This document shows positions 40,314-53,697 of a stretch of DNA of 64,000 nucleotides, one piece after another. The notes below the pieces were generated by a model. The model worked only from the letters and a program-made list of their open reading frames with translations. It made no database searches and was not told where the DNA came from. A program made the translations under genes and the position numbers. Origin of the DNA: Lysobacter avium. Lineage in GTDB: Bacteria > Pseudomonadota > Gammaproteobacteria > Xanthomonadales > Xanthomonadaceae. The DNA is taken from contig NZ_CP063657.1 in assembly GCF_015209745.1 (NCBI RefSeq), positions 868,001-932,000 of the forward strand. Reading direction: 5' to 3'. The number at the start of each line of letters is the position of its first letter. The stretch's first letter is position 1.

Positions 40314-41587
40314 GCCAGCAGGTTTCTCACCTTGCCCAGCGCGGCAACGAAGACGTCGATCTCTTCGAAGGTGTTGTAGAACGCAAACGATGCCCGGCAG
40401 GTGGCCGGAACGCCGAAGTGGTGCATCAGCGGGTGCGCGCAATGGTGTCCCGAGCGCACGGCCACGCCTTCCAGGTCGAGCAACGTGGCCAGATCGTGGG
40501 CATGGGCGCCTTCGACCAGGAAGCTGATCACCGCGGCCTTCTCGCGTGCCTTGCCGAAGATCCGCACACCCGGCACTTTCTCCAGCGCCGCGGTGGCGTA
40601 ATCGAGCAGCGCCTGTTCGCGCGCTGCGATGTTGTCCATCCCGATCGCGCCCAGGTAATCCACCGCGGCGCCGAGTCCGACGAAGCCGGCGATATTGGGG
40701 GTGCCCGCCTCGAACTTGTGTGGCGCATCGTTGAACACGGTGCCCTCGAAGCTGACCTCGCGGATCATCTCGCCGCCGCCGAGGAAGGGCGGCATGGCCT
40801 TCAGGTGCTCGGGGCGTGCCCACAGCACGCCGGTGCCGGTTGGGCCGGCCATCTTGTGGCCGGTGAGGGCGTAGAAGTCGCAGCCCAGCGCAGCGACGTC
40901 AAGCGCCAGATGCGGCGCCGCCTGCGAGCCGTCCACGAGCGTGGTGATGCCGCGCTTGCGCGCCTGCCTGCAGATCTCGCGCACCGGGTTGACCGTCCCG
41001 AGCACGTTGGAGACGTGGGTGAAGGCGAGCAGCTTCACCTCGGGTGTCAGCAGCGAATACAGATGCTCCAGGTCCAGGTCACCGCGCTCGTCCAGGTTGG
41101 CGACCTTGAGCACGGCGCCGGTGCGCTCGGCGACCAGCTGCCACGGCACGATGTTGGCGTGGTGCTCCATCCGCGTCAGCACGATGGCGTCACCCGGCTG
41201 CAGCCGCGGCAGGGCCCAACTGTAGGCGACCAGGTTGATCGCGAAGGTGGTCCCGCTGCACAGCACCAGCTCGTCGCTGCGCACGTTGAGGAAGCGGGCC
41301 AGCTTGCGGCGGGCCCCCTCGTAGGCCTCGGTGGCCTCCGAGCCGAGCGCATGCACCGCCCGGCTGACGTTGGCGTTGTGTTGGCGGTAGAAGTCGTCGA
41401 CCGCCTCGATCACCGCCGCCGGCTTCTGGCCGGTGTTGGCCGAATCCAGGTACACCAGCGGCTTGCCGTGGACCTGGCGGGTCAGCAGCGGGAAGTCGGC
41501 GCGGATCCTCGCCCAGTCGACCGCACCCGAACCGGCTGCATGCGTCGTGGGTGGCTGTGGCGCCGTGCCTGAGGCCGCGGCGGTCAT
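40310..41587 (-). CDS. sufS: Cysteine desulfurase SufS
   Basis: 425 residues, group II desulfurase. PLP-binding Lys is in ALTGHKMAGPTGTG; the persulfide Cys is in RSGHHCAHPLM. EHHANIVPWQ and DGSQAAPHL also match. It makes sulfane sulfur from cysteine for Fe-S clusters. The first 20 residues are an extra low-complexity Ala/Pro/Thr extension. Starts within the sufD stop (4-base overlap). Confidence 0.96.
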   Translation of the reverse strand: MTAAASGTAPQPPTTHAAGSGAVDWARIRADFPLLTRQVHGKPLVYLDSANTGQKPAAVIEAVDDFYRQHNANVSRAVHALGSEATEAYEGARRKLARFLNVRSDELVLCSGTTFAINLVAYSWALPRLQPGDAIVLTRMEHHANIVPWQLVAERTGAVLKVANLDERGDLDLEHLYSLLTPEVKLLAFTHVSNVLGTVNPVREICRQARKRGITTLVDGSQAAPHLALDVAALGCDFYALTGHKMAGPTGTGVLWARPEHLKAMPPFLGGGEMIREVSFEGTVFNDAPHKFEAGTPNIAGFVGLGAAVDYLGAIGMDNIAAREQALLDYATAALEKVPGVRIFGKAREKAAVISFLVEGAHAHDLATLLDLEGVAVRSGHHCAHPLMHHFGVPATCRASFAFYNTFEEIDVFVAALGKVRNLLA

Positions 41588-42875
41588 GCCGGAATGGACC
41601 GTTCGAGCGCGTGGTCGAGTCGGGCCAGCGCCGCATCGCGCATGCCGGTGTCCTCCAGTACGGACAGGGTCTCGCGGCAGAACGCGGCGGTCAGGATCTG
41701 CCGCGCCTGCTCGGACGGCAGGCCGCGCGTGCGCAGGTAGAACATCGCGGTCGGATCCAGCTGCCCCACCGTGGCGCCATGGGCGGCCTGCACCTCGTCG
41801 GCGTGGATGACCAGCACCGGCTGGGTATCGATCTCCGCGCCCTCGCTGAGCAGCAGGTTCTTGTTGGAGAGCATGGCGTCACTGCCATCAGCGCCCTGGC
41901 GGATCTGGATGCCACCATGGAAGACCACGCGCGAGCGCCCCGAGCCGACGCCGCGCCAGACCAGTTCGCAGGTGCTGTCGCGCCCTGCATGATCAATCCC
42001 CAGACGGGTGTCCAGATGACGCTTGCCGTCGGCCAGCAACACGCCGTTGGCGTGCACGTGCGAGCGCTCGCCCAGCAGCACCACGTTGAGCTCGTGGCGC
42101 GACAGGCCGGCGCCCAGTTCGAGGTCGATGCGGCGGTACTCGGCGTCCTCGCCCACAACGGCATCGGTGCGGTGGATCAGGGTCGCGCCGTCCGATTCGT
42201 CCTGCAGGCGCGCGTGGGACAGGCGGGCGTCCTTGCCCAGCTGCACCTGCAGGATCGAGTTGGCGAAATGGCGGTGATCGCCGGCCATCAGCTGATGCTC
42301 GACCACGTTCAGGCGCGCGCCCTCGCCAAGCTCGATCAGGTGACGCAGGTGCCAGGCCTGGTCGCTGTCATCGCCGGTGCCGACGAAGACCAGATGAACC
42401 GCCTGGGCTGGCTGCTCGTTGGCCTCCACCCGCAGGACCACGCCCTCGGCGGCCAGCGCCGCATTGAGCCGGGCGAACACTTCGTCGCTGCGATCATAGC
42501 TGCGCTGCATGAAGCCGGCGGCGTCGGTTTCACCTTCGTCAAGCACCTCGGACACGCGCTGAAGGGTGACGCCCGCGGGCAGCCCTGCGATGTCGGAGCC
42601 GGCCTCGTGGTAGCGACCGTTGACGAACACGATGCGCGGCGAGGGGATCGCCGCAAGCAGCGCAGGATCGATCGCGGGAGCCACGTCGACAGACTCGAAC
42701 GTCCGCCGCTCAAGCGCGCGCAGTGGCGTGTACTTCCACGCCTCCACACGGGCGTGCGGCAGACCATCACGCATCGCGGCGTCGAGCGCCGCACGTCGCG
42801 CCCCGCCGAGGCCGGCGGCGTCGCGCGACGGCAGGGTGTCGAAAGGGGCCGCCAGCGAATCCAGCAATGCGCTCA

Positions 42876-42876
<1 letters not shown>
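41584..42876 (-). CDS. sufD: Fe-S cluster assembly protein SufD
   Basis: 430 residues with the SufBD beta-helix core: NVVEHQLMAGDHRHFANSILQV and HEVQAAHGATVGQLDPTAMFYLRTRGL (in this copy DEVQAAHGATVGQ). The N-terminus ARVEAWKYTPLRAL is the SufD N-terminal helical region. It forms the SufBC2D scaffold. Shares one base with the sufC stop. Confidence 0.95.
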
Positions 42877-43652
<776 letters not shown>

Positions 43653-43668
43653 GATGGTTTTCTCGTGT

Positions 43669-43714
43669 CCCGCCGGGCGGGTAAAGATGTCGGGTCCGGC
43701 CGCGAGGGCCGGAC
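43669..43714. repeat. Two hairpins in the sufB-sufC spacer
   Basis: CCCGCC/GGCGGG at 43669-43681 and a perfect GTCCGGCC/GGCCGGAC stem with a five-base loop at 43694-43714. They lie in the 75-base gap between the sufB stop and the sufC start, the only loose junction inside the suf operon. They may act in RNA processing or stabilise the downstream mRNA. Confidence 0.6.
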
Positions 43715-43727
43715 GCGGAAAGGGGGT

Positions 43728-45224
<1,497 letters not shown>

Positions 45225-45267
45225 GGGGTGCCTGTCCTGTTTTGAATATTGGTGCTGAATGAGGGTG

Positions 45268-45732
45268 TCAAATGTTGGCCAGACGCAGGTCGATGCGCCT
45301 CGCGCCCGGGAGCGGTGGGTCGGCCGGTCGCGGCGGGACCAGCATCTGCGCCAGGCTGACCGAGCGCAGCGCGTCGGCGACCACATCGTTGATGTGGCGC
45401 CAGTTGGCACGTACGTGGCAGGAGTCCTGGATGCCGCAGTTGCCTTCGTGGATACTGCACTCGGTCATCGCCAGCGGGCCTTCCATCGCCTCGACGATTT
45501 CGACCAGGCTGATGGATTCCGGCGCGCGGGTCAGGCGATAGCCGCCATTGGCGCCGCGGAAGCCTTCCACCAATCCCGCCTGGGCCAACGGCTTGAGGAG
45601 TTTGCTGACGGTCGGGGTCTCCAGTCCGGCACGCTCCGCCAGCTCCGGCGCACTGAGCACCAGCGACGGATTCGCCGCGAGCACGGTCAGCACCACGGTC
45701 GCGTAATCGGTGAGTTTGGTGACCCGCAACAT
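45268..45732 (-). CDS. sufR: Rrf2-family SUF regulator (IscR-like)
   Basis: 154 residues. The N-terminal winged helix is [44 protein letters not shown]. Cys 92, 99 and 105 ([21 protein letters not shown]) can hold an Fe-S cluster, so it likely senses cluster status and controls the suf genes. It is the first gene of the operon. AAGGAG precedes the start. Confidence 0.93.
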   Translation of the reverse strand: MLRVTKLTDYATVVLTVLAANPSLVLSAPELAERAGLETPTVSKLLKPLAQAGLVEGFRGANGGYRLTRAPESISLVEIVEAMEGPLAMTECSIHEGNCGIQDSCHVRANWRHINDVVADALRSVSLAQMLVPPRPADPPLPGARRIDLRLANI

Positions 45733-45756
45733 GGGTTCTCCTTAATCAGTACCGTT

Positions 45757-45785
45757 ATTGTACGGATTGTTGATCGGGCTTCCAA
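45757..45785 (-). promoter_or_regulatory. Promoter of the suf operon
   Basis: Minus strand: -35 TTGGAA (45780-45785), 17-base spacer, -10 TACAAT (45757-45762). The start codon of the Rrf2 gene is 25 bases below the -10. The near-repeat GTACcG/GTACgG overlaps the -10 and may be the binding site of the Rrf2 protein itself. Confidence 0.65.
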
Positions 45786-45912
45786 GCGCATTGACGATGG
45801 CGGCGTTCGGACGCCCGAATCCGCACCAGCCTTCCACCGGGCGTCGTTCCAGCTATGGCGTGCAGGGGCAGCTGGGCCACAATACGCAACTGTCTCCCGC
45901 TGGAAGCCTTGC

Positions 45913-46404
45913 ATGCCGCGCAAGATCATCGCCCGCCATTCCGCCATCCACGGCACTGGGGTGTTCGCCGTCGCACCGATCGCCAAGGGCGAGCGGATCG
46001 TGGAATACACCGGTACGCGCCGCACCCACGCAGACGTCGATGCCGGCGACAGCGGCGATGCGTCGTCCGGGCACACGTTCTTTTTCACCCTCAACGACGA
46101 GTACGTGATCGACGGCAACTTCAAGGGCGGGGTGGCGCGCTGGATCAACCACAGCTGCGAACCCAACTGCGAGGCGCTGCTGGTCGAGCACGAAGGCGAT
46201 GACCGCAGCCTGGATCGCGTGTTCATCGAGGCGATCAGCGACATCGAGCCGGGCGACGAACTGGTCTACAACTACGGCATCACCCTGGCCGAGGCGCATA
46301 CGCCCAGGATGAAGCGGATATGGGCCTGCTACTGCGGCGCCGATACCTGCACCGGGACGATCCTGCAGCCCAAGTCCAAGCCGCGCGGCAAGCGCAAAAG
46401 CTGA
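45913..46404 (+). CDS. SET domain protein (putative lysine methyltransferase)
   Basis: 163 residues. SET motifs are in order: HGTGVFAVAPIAKGERIVEYTG, ARWINHSCEPNCEA (NHSCxPN), DELVYNYG and the post-SET cysteines CYCGADTCTG. All catalytic elements are present, so it can probably methylate a lysine with SAM. The bacterial substrate is unknown. It is divergent from the suf regulator and has a basic Lys/Arg tail. Confidence 0.92.
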   Translation: MPRKIIARHSAIHGTGVFAVAPIAKGERIVEYTGTRRTHADVDAGDSGDASSGHTFFFTLNDEYVIDGNFKGGVARWINHSCEPNCEALLVEHEGDDRSLDRVFIEAISDIEPGDELVYNYGITLAEAHTPRMKRIWACYCGADTCTGTILQPKSKPRGKRKS

Positions 46405-46513
46405 CGGCCCAGCGGCGGTGCAATTGGACATAGGTGCACCCCACCGGCACGCGTGAGGCGGGCGCTGACTGGTTAAGATCGACGGTCCCTATGCACTGTT
46501 CCAGGAGTCCGGC

Positions 46514-47314
46514 ATGAGTTCGATCCAAGGCAAGGTCGCCGTTGTTACCGGCGCGGCCAGCGGCATCGGCAAGGAAATCGCTTTTGATCTTTCCCGTGCC
46601 GGGGCCCGGGTTGCGATTGCGGACATCAACCTGGACGGCGCGAGTGCGGTGGCCGAGGAAATCCGGGGTGCCGGCGGCGATGCGATGGGCATCGCGATGG
46701 ACGTCACCGACGAAGCTGCGGTCAATGCCGGCGTCGAGGCGGCAGTGGCCGCGCTGGGTCCGATCGACATCCTGGTATCCAATGCGGGCATCCAGATCGT
46801 GAATCCGATCGAGAGCTACGCGTTTGCCGACTGGAAGAAGATGCTCGCCATCCACCTGGATGGCGCCTTCCTGACCACCAGGGCGGTGCTGCCGCACATG
46901 TACCGCGACGACGGCCAGGGCGGAAGCCGCGGTGGCGTGGTGATCTACATGGGCTCGGTGCATTCCCATGAGGCGTCGAAGTTGAAGGCGCCCTACGTCA
47001 CCGCCAAGCACGGGCTGCTGGGACTGGCGCGCGTGCTGGCCAAGGAGGGCGGCAGCCGAGGGGTGCGCAGCCACGTCGTCTGCCCGGGATTTGTGCGTAC
47101 GCCGCTGGTGGACAAGCAGATTCCCGAGCAGGCAAAAGAGCTCGGTATCAGCGAGGAGGAGGTCGTCAAGAAGGTCATGCTGGGACAGACCGTCGATGGC
47201 ATCTTCACTACGGTCGAGGATGTGGCGCAGACGGTGCGCTTCCTGGCCGAGTTCCCCAGCGCGGCGCTGACGGGGCAGAGCGTCGTGGTCAGCCACGGCT
47301 GGTACATGCAGTAA
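46514..47314 (+). CDS. 3-hydroxybutyrate dehydrogenase (SDR)
   Basis: 266 residues, classical SDR. NAD-binding [13 protein letters not shown] in [14 protein letters not shown], catalytic Ser in MGSVHS, and YVTAKHG with catalytic Tyr and Lys. The C-terminal part ([29 protein letters not shown]) matches D-3-hydroxybutyrate dehydrogenases, which oxidise 3-hydroxybutyrate to acetoacetate. No polyhydroxybutyrate genes are near. Confidence 0.9.
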   Translation: MSSIQGKVAVVTGAASGIGKEIAFDLSRAGARVAIADINLDGASAVAEEIRGAGGDAMGIAMDVTDEAAVNAGVEAAVAALGPIDILVSNAGIQIVNPIESYAFADWKKMLAIHLDGAFLTTRAVLPHMYRDDGQGGSRGGVVIYMGSVHSHEASKLKAPYVTAKHGLLGLARVLAKEGGSRGVRSHVVCPGFVRTPLVDKQIPEQAKELGISEEEVVKKVMLGQTVDGIFTTVEDVAQTVRFLAEFPSAALTGQSVVVSHGWYMQ

Positions 47315-47348
47315 CAGGACGAACTTGGTCTGCACCTGCCTGCGGCGG

Positions 47349-47849
47349 CTATGACACAAGCGGCAGGGTGAATTCACTCGTCCAGGCCTGCGGGGTCATC
47401 ACGGAAAAGAGCCCGAGCCGCCGGCAGCGTTTCGCCAGCACGAGGAGGTCGTGATCGCGGCTGAGCAACCAGCGCGCACCCGCGTCCCGGGCCAGTTCGA
47501 GAAACTTCTGGTCGTCGGGATCGCTGCAGCGTGGCAGCGGCGGATCTGCCGTCAGTGATCTGGCAGCCGCGGGAGCAGCGGCGACATCCGCAACCAGGGC
47601 GTCAAACGAATCGATCAATTCCGCCTGGCGCCGCGGATCCAGACGCAGTGAGGGGTAGGCGAGTACGCGCCGCCACTCCGCGCGCGTGTCGGCGTTGACC
47701 ACCGCGATGAGCCTTCCCGATAGCAGTGCCTGCGCCAAGGTGGCGACACCCGGATCGTCGAACAGCAGCAGGTCGAGGCAGACGTTTGTGTCCAGAACGA
47801 TCCGTTCTGCGCCGCACAATCGGCCCATTGGGACATCCGGCCTGTTCAA
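47349..47849 (-). CDS. PIN-domain protein (putative RNase toxin-like)
   Basis: 166 residues. PIN acidic residues: D20 in IVLDTNVCLD, E in DTRAEWRRVL, D in CSDPDDQKFLELA and D in SRDHDLLV, a complete site. The group is COG1569-like toxin components, but no antitoxin gene is beside it. The start is TTG at 47849; ATG at 47828 would remove seven residues and is possible. It follows the DUF1439 gene by 18 bases. Confidence 0.85.
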   Translation of the reverse strand: MNRPDVPMGRLCGAERIVLDTNVCLDLLLFDDPGVATLAQALLSGRLIAVVNADTRAEWRRVLAYPSLRLDPRRQAELIDSFDALVADVAAAPAAARSLTADPPLPRCSDPDDQKFLELARDAGARWLLSRDHDLLVLAKRCRRLGLFSVMTPQAWTSEFTLPLVS

Positions 47850-47867
47850 GCCAACGCGCGAACCGAA

Positions 47868-48425
47868 CTACTGCGAGACATCCAGCACCACCACGCCGTT
47901 GTCGATCCGCGCCGCACCGATGCGGCGCGCCACCAGTCGCTGGACCAGTTCGTGGTCCAGCCGGTAGATCGGCTCTTCGATCGCGAATGCGGCCAGCCAC
48001 CCATTGATGAGTTCCCGCGAAGCGTCATTCAACGAGCCACCGGCACTGTCGATGGTTTCAATCACTGGATCCTGGAGGTGAAGGCCAAGGGTCTGGGGGT
48101 CGAAGCGCAGGCCACTGGTGATCAGGATGCGTCCAAGCTGACGGGGCTCGGCGCGCGCACCAGTCACCGCGCTCGCGTTCAGGCTAAGGCGAAGCCGGTT
48201 GCTGTCGTAGGGGATGGAAAGTCCCGGCTTCTCCAGCCGCAAGGTGGCAAGACCCGCCAGTTTGTCGAACTCCCGCGGAAAGTTCCGGTCCAGCGAACGC
48301 TGCAGTTGCGGCTGGGTGAACGTTACCTGGCTGCTGAGCATGGAGCCGAAGGTGTTGAGTGTGGAGCAGCCTGCAATCACGATCGCGGCCAAGGCAAGGG
48401 ACATGACGACAACGGCTGTACGCAT
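47868..48425 (-). CDS. DUF1439 lipoprotein
   Basis: 185 residues with signal and lipobox IAGC. The DUF1439 (YceB-like) part includes FTQPQLQRSLDRNFPREF and the C-terminal VVVLDVSQ. YceB-type proteins are lipid-binding-like beta-structured lipoproteins of unknown role. The PIN gene follows directly, probably in the same transcript. Confidence 0.88.
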   Translation of the reverse strand: MRTAVVVMSLALAAIVIAGCSTLNTFGSMLSSQVTFTQPQLQRSLDRNFPREFDKLAGLATLRLEKPGLSIPYDSNRLRLSLNASAVTGARAEPRQLGRILITSGLRFDPQTLGLHLQDPVIETIDSAGGSLNDASRELINGWLAAFAIEEPIYRLDHELVQRLVARRIGAARIDNGVVVLDVSQ

Positions 48426-48558
48426 GGAAGCTCCTGCAACGATTACCGGACCGTCAGCCAGTCGTTGATGACCTGCCGGGTCGCCGGTGACGGGATCGCC
48501 GGCTTGCTGATCCTAGCGCCTGGCGGGGATGGTTGCGTGTATGGATCCACGACTGGTG

Positions 48559-49434
48559 CTACCAGTCGATCATGCCGCTGACGATCGGGCAGACCCTGCC
48601 TCCCGACCAGATCTCGCCGTCCTCGTCGACCCGCAGGTTCAGCCGGGCGTCGAATCCCACCTCGCGGCCCTGACTGGCCACGTAGCGGCCGTTGCGGCCG
48701 GGCAGGGCATCGTTCTCGCGCAGCCAGGCGGCGAGGACCGCATTGGCCGCCCCGGATGCGGCGTCCTCGAACGGGGTGCCGGCACCGACGAAAGCACGCA
48801 CCGCCAGGTCGTGGTCAGCACCGTCGGAGCGCGCGAATGCCAGCAGCCCCATCGAATCGGTGCTTGCCGCCAGTTGCGCGATGGCCGTCCAGTCCGGATT
48901 CGCCGAGCGCAGCGCGTCTTCACCCGTCAGCTCCGCTACCCACCAGCGACGCCCGCCGTCCATCAACGCAGGCGGCAACCCGCCCACTGGCAGGCCACGC
49001 AAGGCCGGAGCCAGCTTGGTGTCGTCAGCACGCCCGACCTCAGCCACCCGCGCGGTTGGCGTGCGGACAGCGATCGAGCGTTGGCCGTCGTGGTCGTCCA
49101 CCTGCAGCGGCAACAGCCCGGTCATGCCTTCCTGCACGATGCGTCCATCGGTTGCCTCCGCCATCCCGGCCTGCAACACCGCATAAGCCGTGCCGATGCT
49201 GGGGTGGCCCGCGAAGGGGACCTCGCGGTCGGGGGCGAACATGCGGATGCGGTAATCCGCGTCAGCAGCGGCTGGCGCGAACACGAACGTCGTTTCCGGA
49301 CGGTCCGACCAGCGGGCGATGGCCTGCATTGTTGCTGCATCCAGGCCGTCGGTGTCGAGCACTACGGCCAAAGGGTTTCCGGCACCGGGCCGGTCGGCGA
49401 ACACGTCCAGTTGCAGGTAGCGGCGCTGGGTCAT
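48559..49434 (-). CDS. PhzF family isomerase/epimerase
   Basis: 291 residues. The catalytic Glu is in WSDRPETTFVF; VPFAGHPSIGTAYAVL and GAGTPFEDAASGAANAVLAAWL are conserved loops of the two halves. Start at 49434 (MTQRRYLQLDVFAD) is the family start. There are no phenazine genes, so it is probably a general metabolic enzyme of unknown substrate. Confidence 0.9.
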   Translation of the reverse strand: MTQRRYLQLDVFADRPGAGNPLAVVLDTDGLDAATMQAIARWSDRPETTFVFAPAAADADYRIRMFAPDREVPFAGHPSIGTAYAVLQAGMAEATDGRIVQEGMTGLLPLQVDDHDGQRSIAVRTPTARVAEVGRADDTKLAPALRGLPVGGLPPALMDGGRRWWVAELTGEDALRSANPDWTAIAQLAASTDSMGLLAFARSDGADHDLAVRAFVGAGTPFEDAASGAANAVLAAWLRENDALPGRNGRYVASQGREVGFDARLNLRVDEDGEIWSGGRVCPIVSGMIDW

Positions 49435-49741
49435 TGCGGGGGTCCATTGAACGGGGGGCGGCGACACTAATGCGATGGAACGCAAAAAGCCTGCGGCGGG
49501 AACCGGAGCCAATACGTGCGCCAAGGGATTCTAGTGCTTACAGGCAGACACGAAGTCACGGAGCGTGGCATCGAGAAGGGGGCACCAATCGTGTCGTTTC
49601 TGCGGTTGTTCATCCACGCTCACCTGCTTGACCCACTCCTTTGTGTTGCGGGCGGTACCGCGCGACGTGTTTCAGGCGATAGGATGCACATCGTTGTTTT
49701 TTCCCTTTCCGGTCGTCGGCTGGAACCAGGAGATCGGATTG
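49435..49741. other. 307-base non-coding region upstream of lysAC
   Basis: It lies between the divergent PhzF and lysAC genes. I see no gene. It contains AT-rich GTTGTTTTTTCCCTTTCC near 49691-49710. AGGAG about 10 bases upstream of the lysAC ATG at 49742 is the likely ribosome binding site. No lysine riboswitch core could be recognised by eye. Confidence 0.5.
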
Positions 49742-52320
49742 ATGGCTGCAAGGCAGAAGTGGCTGGTGCTGAAGTTCGGTGGAACCTCGGTATCCAGGCG
49801 TGACCGTTGGGACACGATCGGGCGCATGGCGGTGGAACGCGGCGCGGCCGAAGGCGCGCGCGTGCTGGTTGTCGTGTCCGCCATGTCCGGGGTCACCAAC
49901 GAGTTGCAGGCCATCTGCGACGGCGACGATGCGGTGGCGCGGGTGGCCGCGCTGGCCCATCGCCATCGCGTCTTCTGCGAGGAGCTTGGCCTGGATCCGG
50001 AACAGGCGCTCGGTCAGCGCCTGGCTGAGCTGGAGGGTCTGCTGCAGGATCCCCGCGCCGCCGGGCGCGCCCTCGCCTGGCAGGCCGAGGTGCTGGCGCA
50101 GGGAGAACTGCTGTCGTCGAGCATCGGCGCCGCCTACCTGTGCAGCCAGGGCATGGATTTTGGCTGGTGCGATGCGCGCGACTGGCTGCAGGCCGGGCAC
50201 GTGCCCAATCGCACCGAAGCGGCATTGCGGCTCTCGGTGCATCCGCGGCGCGAGATCGAGCCCGGTTTCAACGACCGCTTCACCCAACACCCCCGCGCGT
50301 TCGTCCTGACCCAGGGCTTCATCGCCCGCCACGAGGATGGCGGCACGGCGGTGTTCGGTCGCGGTGGCTCGGACACCTCGGCGGCGTGTTTTGGTGCGCT
50401 CCTGGGTGCGGTGCGCGTGGAGATCTGGACCGACGTCCCGGGCATGTTCAGCGCCAATCCGCGCGAGGTGCCCGATGCGCGCCTGCTTACCCGCCTGGAC
50501 TACGCCGAAGCGCAGGAGATCGCGACGACCGGCGCCAAGGTCCTGCACCCGCGCTCGATCGGACCATGCCGGCGGGCGGGTGTGCCGATGATGATCCTGG
50601 ATACCTCGCGCCCCGAACTGCCGGGCACGCGGATCGACGCCACGGCCGCCGCCATACCCGGCGTCAAGGCGATCAGTCGCCGCGACGGCGTGGTGCTGGT
50701 GTCGATGGAGAGCATCGGCATGTGGCAGCAGGTCGGCTTCCTGGCCGACATCTTCGAGCTGTTCAAACGCCACGGCCTGTCGGTCGACCTGATCGGTTCC
50801 TCGGAGACGAACGTCACCATCTCGCTGGACCCGGCCGACAATCTGGTGACCAGCAATGTGCTGGAAGCACTGGCCACCGACCTGGCGAAAGTGTGCCGGG
50901 TCAAGGTGATCGCCCCGTGCACCGGCATCACCCTGGTGGGCAGGGGCATGCGCTCGCTCCTGCACCGCCTGTCCGACGTCTGGGCGACTTTCGGGCGCGA
51001 GCGCGTACACCTGATCTCTCAGTCTTCCAACAACCTCAACCTGACCTTCGTGATCGACGAGGCGGACGCGGACGGCCTGCTGCCGTTGCTGCATGCCGAA
51101 TTGATCGCCAGTGGAGCAATGCCCGTGATGGATTCCGACGTGTTTGGCCCGAGCTGGCGTGAGATCGAGTACGGCCGCCCGCAGCGACGCGAGCCGTGGT
51201 GGATAGGGCAGCGGGAGGACCTGCTGGCCCGCGCCGAAGCCGGCACTCCGCGCTATGTCTACCATCTGGCGACGGTTCGTGAGCGAGCCCGCGACATGCT
51301 GGCGACGGACGCCGTCGACCGGTGTTTCTTCGCCATCAAGGCGAACCCGCATCCGGCCATCCTGCGCACCGTGACCGACGAAGGGCTGGGCCTGGAATGC
51401 GTGTCGCTGGGAGAGCTGGAGCACGTGTTCGGGACCCTGCCGGAACTGCCCGCCTCCCGTGTGCTGTTCACGCCCAGCTTTGCGCCCCGGCGCGAATACG
51501 AGGCGGCGCTGGCGCGGGGCGTAACCGTCACCCTGGACAACATCGAGGCGTTGCAGCGCTGGCCGGAGGTCTTCCGCGGCCGCACGATCTGGCTGCGGCT
51601 GGACCTGGGTCGGGGCGACGGGCACCACGAGAAGGTCCGCACCGGCGGCGCCGCGGCCAAGTTCGGCCTGCCGCTGGCCCGCTTCGACGCCTTCCTGGCC
51701 CATGCGCACGCGCTGGATATCCGCATAAGCGGCCTGCACGCCCACCTGGGCAGCGGGATCGAGGACCCGCGTCATTGGCGCGAGGTGTACGCGCACCTGG
51801 CCGGGCTGGCCGACACGGCCGGCGACGTGGACACCATCGACATCGGCGGAGGCATGCCGATTCCGTATACCCCCGACGCCCAGGATTTCGACCTCGCGGT
51901 CTGGCGCGCCGGCCTGGATGAGATCAAGGCAGCGTTTCCGCGCTACGCGCTGGTGGTGGAGCCCGGACGTTACCTGGTCGCCGAAGCCGGCGTGCTGCTG
52001 CTCTCGGTCACCCAGGTGGTCGAGAAGGACGGCGTGCACCGCATCGGCTGCGATGGCGGCATGAACGTGATGATGCGTCCGGCGTTGTACGACGCCTGGC
52101 ACGGCATCCACAACATCAGCCGGCCAGGCGACACGTCGACGACCGCGTTCGAGATTGTCGGCCCGATCTGCGAAACCGGCGACGTGCTCGGCCGCAAGCG
52201 ACTGCTGTCCAGCGCCACGGCCGAGGATGACGTCATCCTGGTCGCCGATAGCGGCGCCTACGGCATGACGATGGCCAACACCTACAATCTGCGCGCCCTG
52301 CCGGCAGAGGACATCATCGA

Positions 52321-52324
<4 letters not shown>
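49742..52324 (+). CDS. lysAC: Bifunctional aspartate kinase / diaminopimelate decarboxylase
   Basis: 860 residues. Aspartate kinase comes first: VLKFGGTSV, GRGGSDTSA and GAKVLHPRS, then ACT domains with QQVGFLADIFELFKRHGLSVDLIGSSETNVT. The second half is a fold-III PLP decarboxylase: K533 in FFAIKANPHP binds PLP, HAHLGSGI and DIGGGMPIPY, then EPGRYLVAEAG. The first and last steps of lysine synthesis are thus on one chain. Such fusions are typical of Xanthomonadaceae. The stop overlaps murL (ATGA). Confidence 0.96.

Positions 52325-53677
<1,353 letters not shown>

Positions 53678-53697
<20 letters not shown>

Noticed and set aside
49435..49741. Lysine riboswitch upstream of lysAC
   Set aside because: I could not find the conserved riboswitch core by eye. 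A covariance-model search for the lysine riboswitch would settle it.
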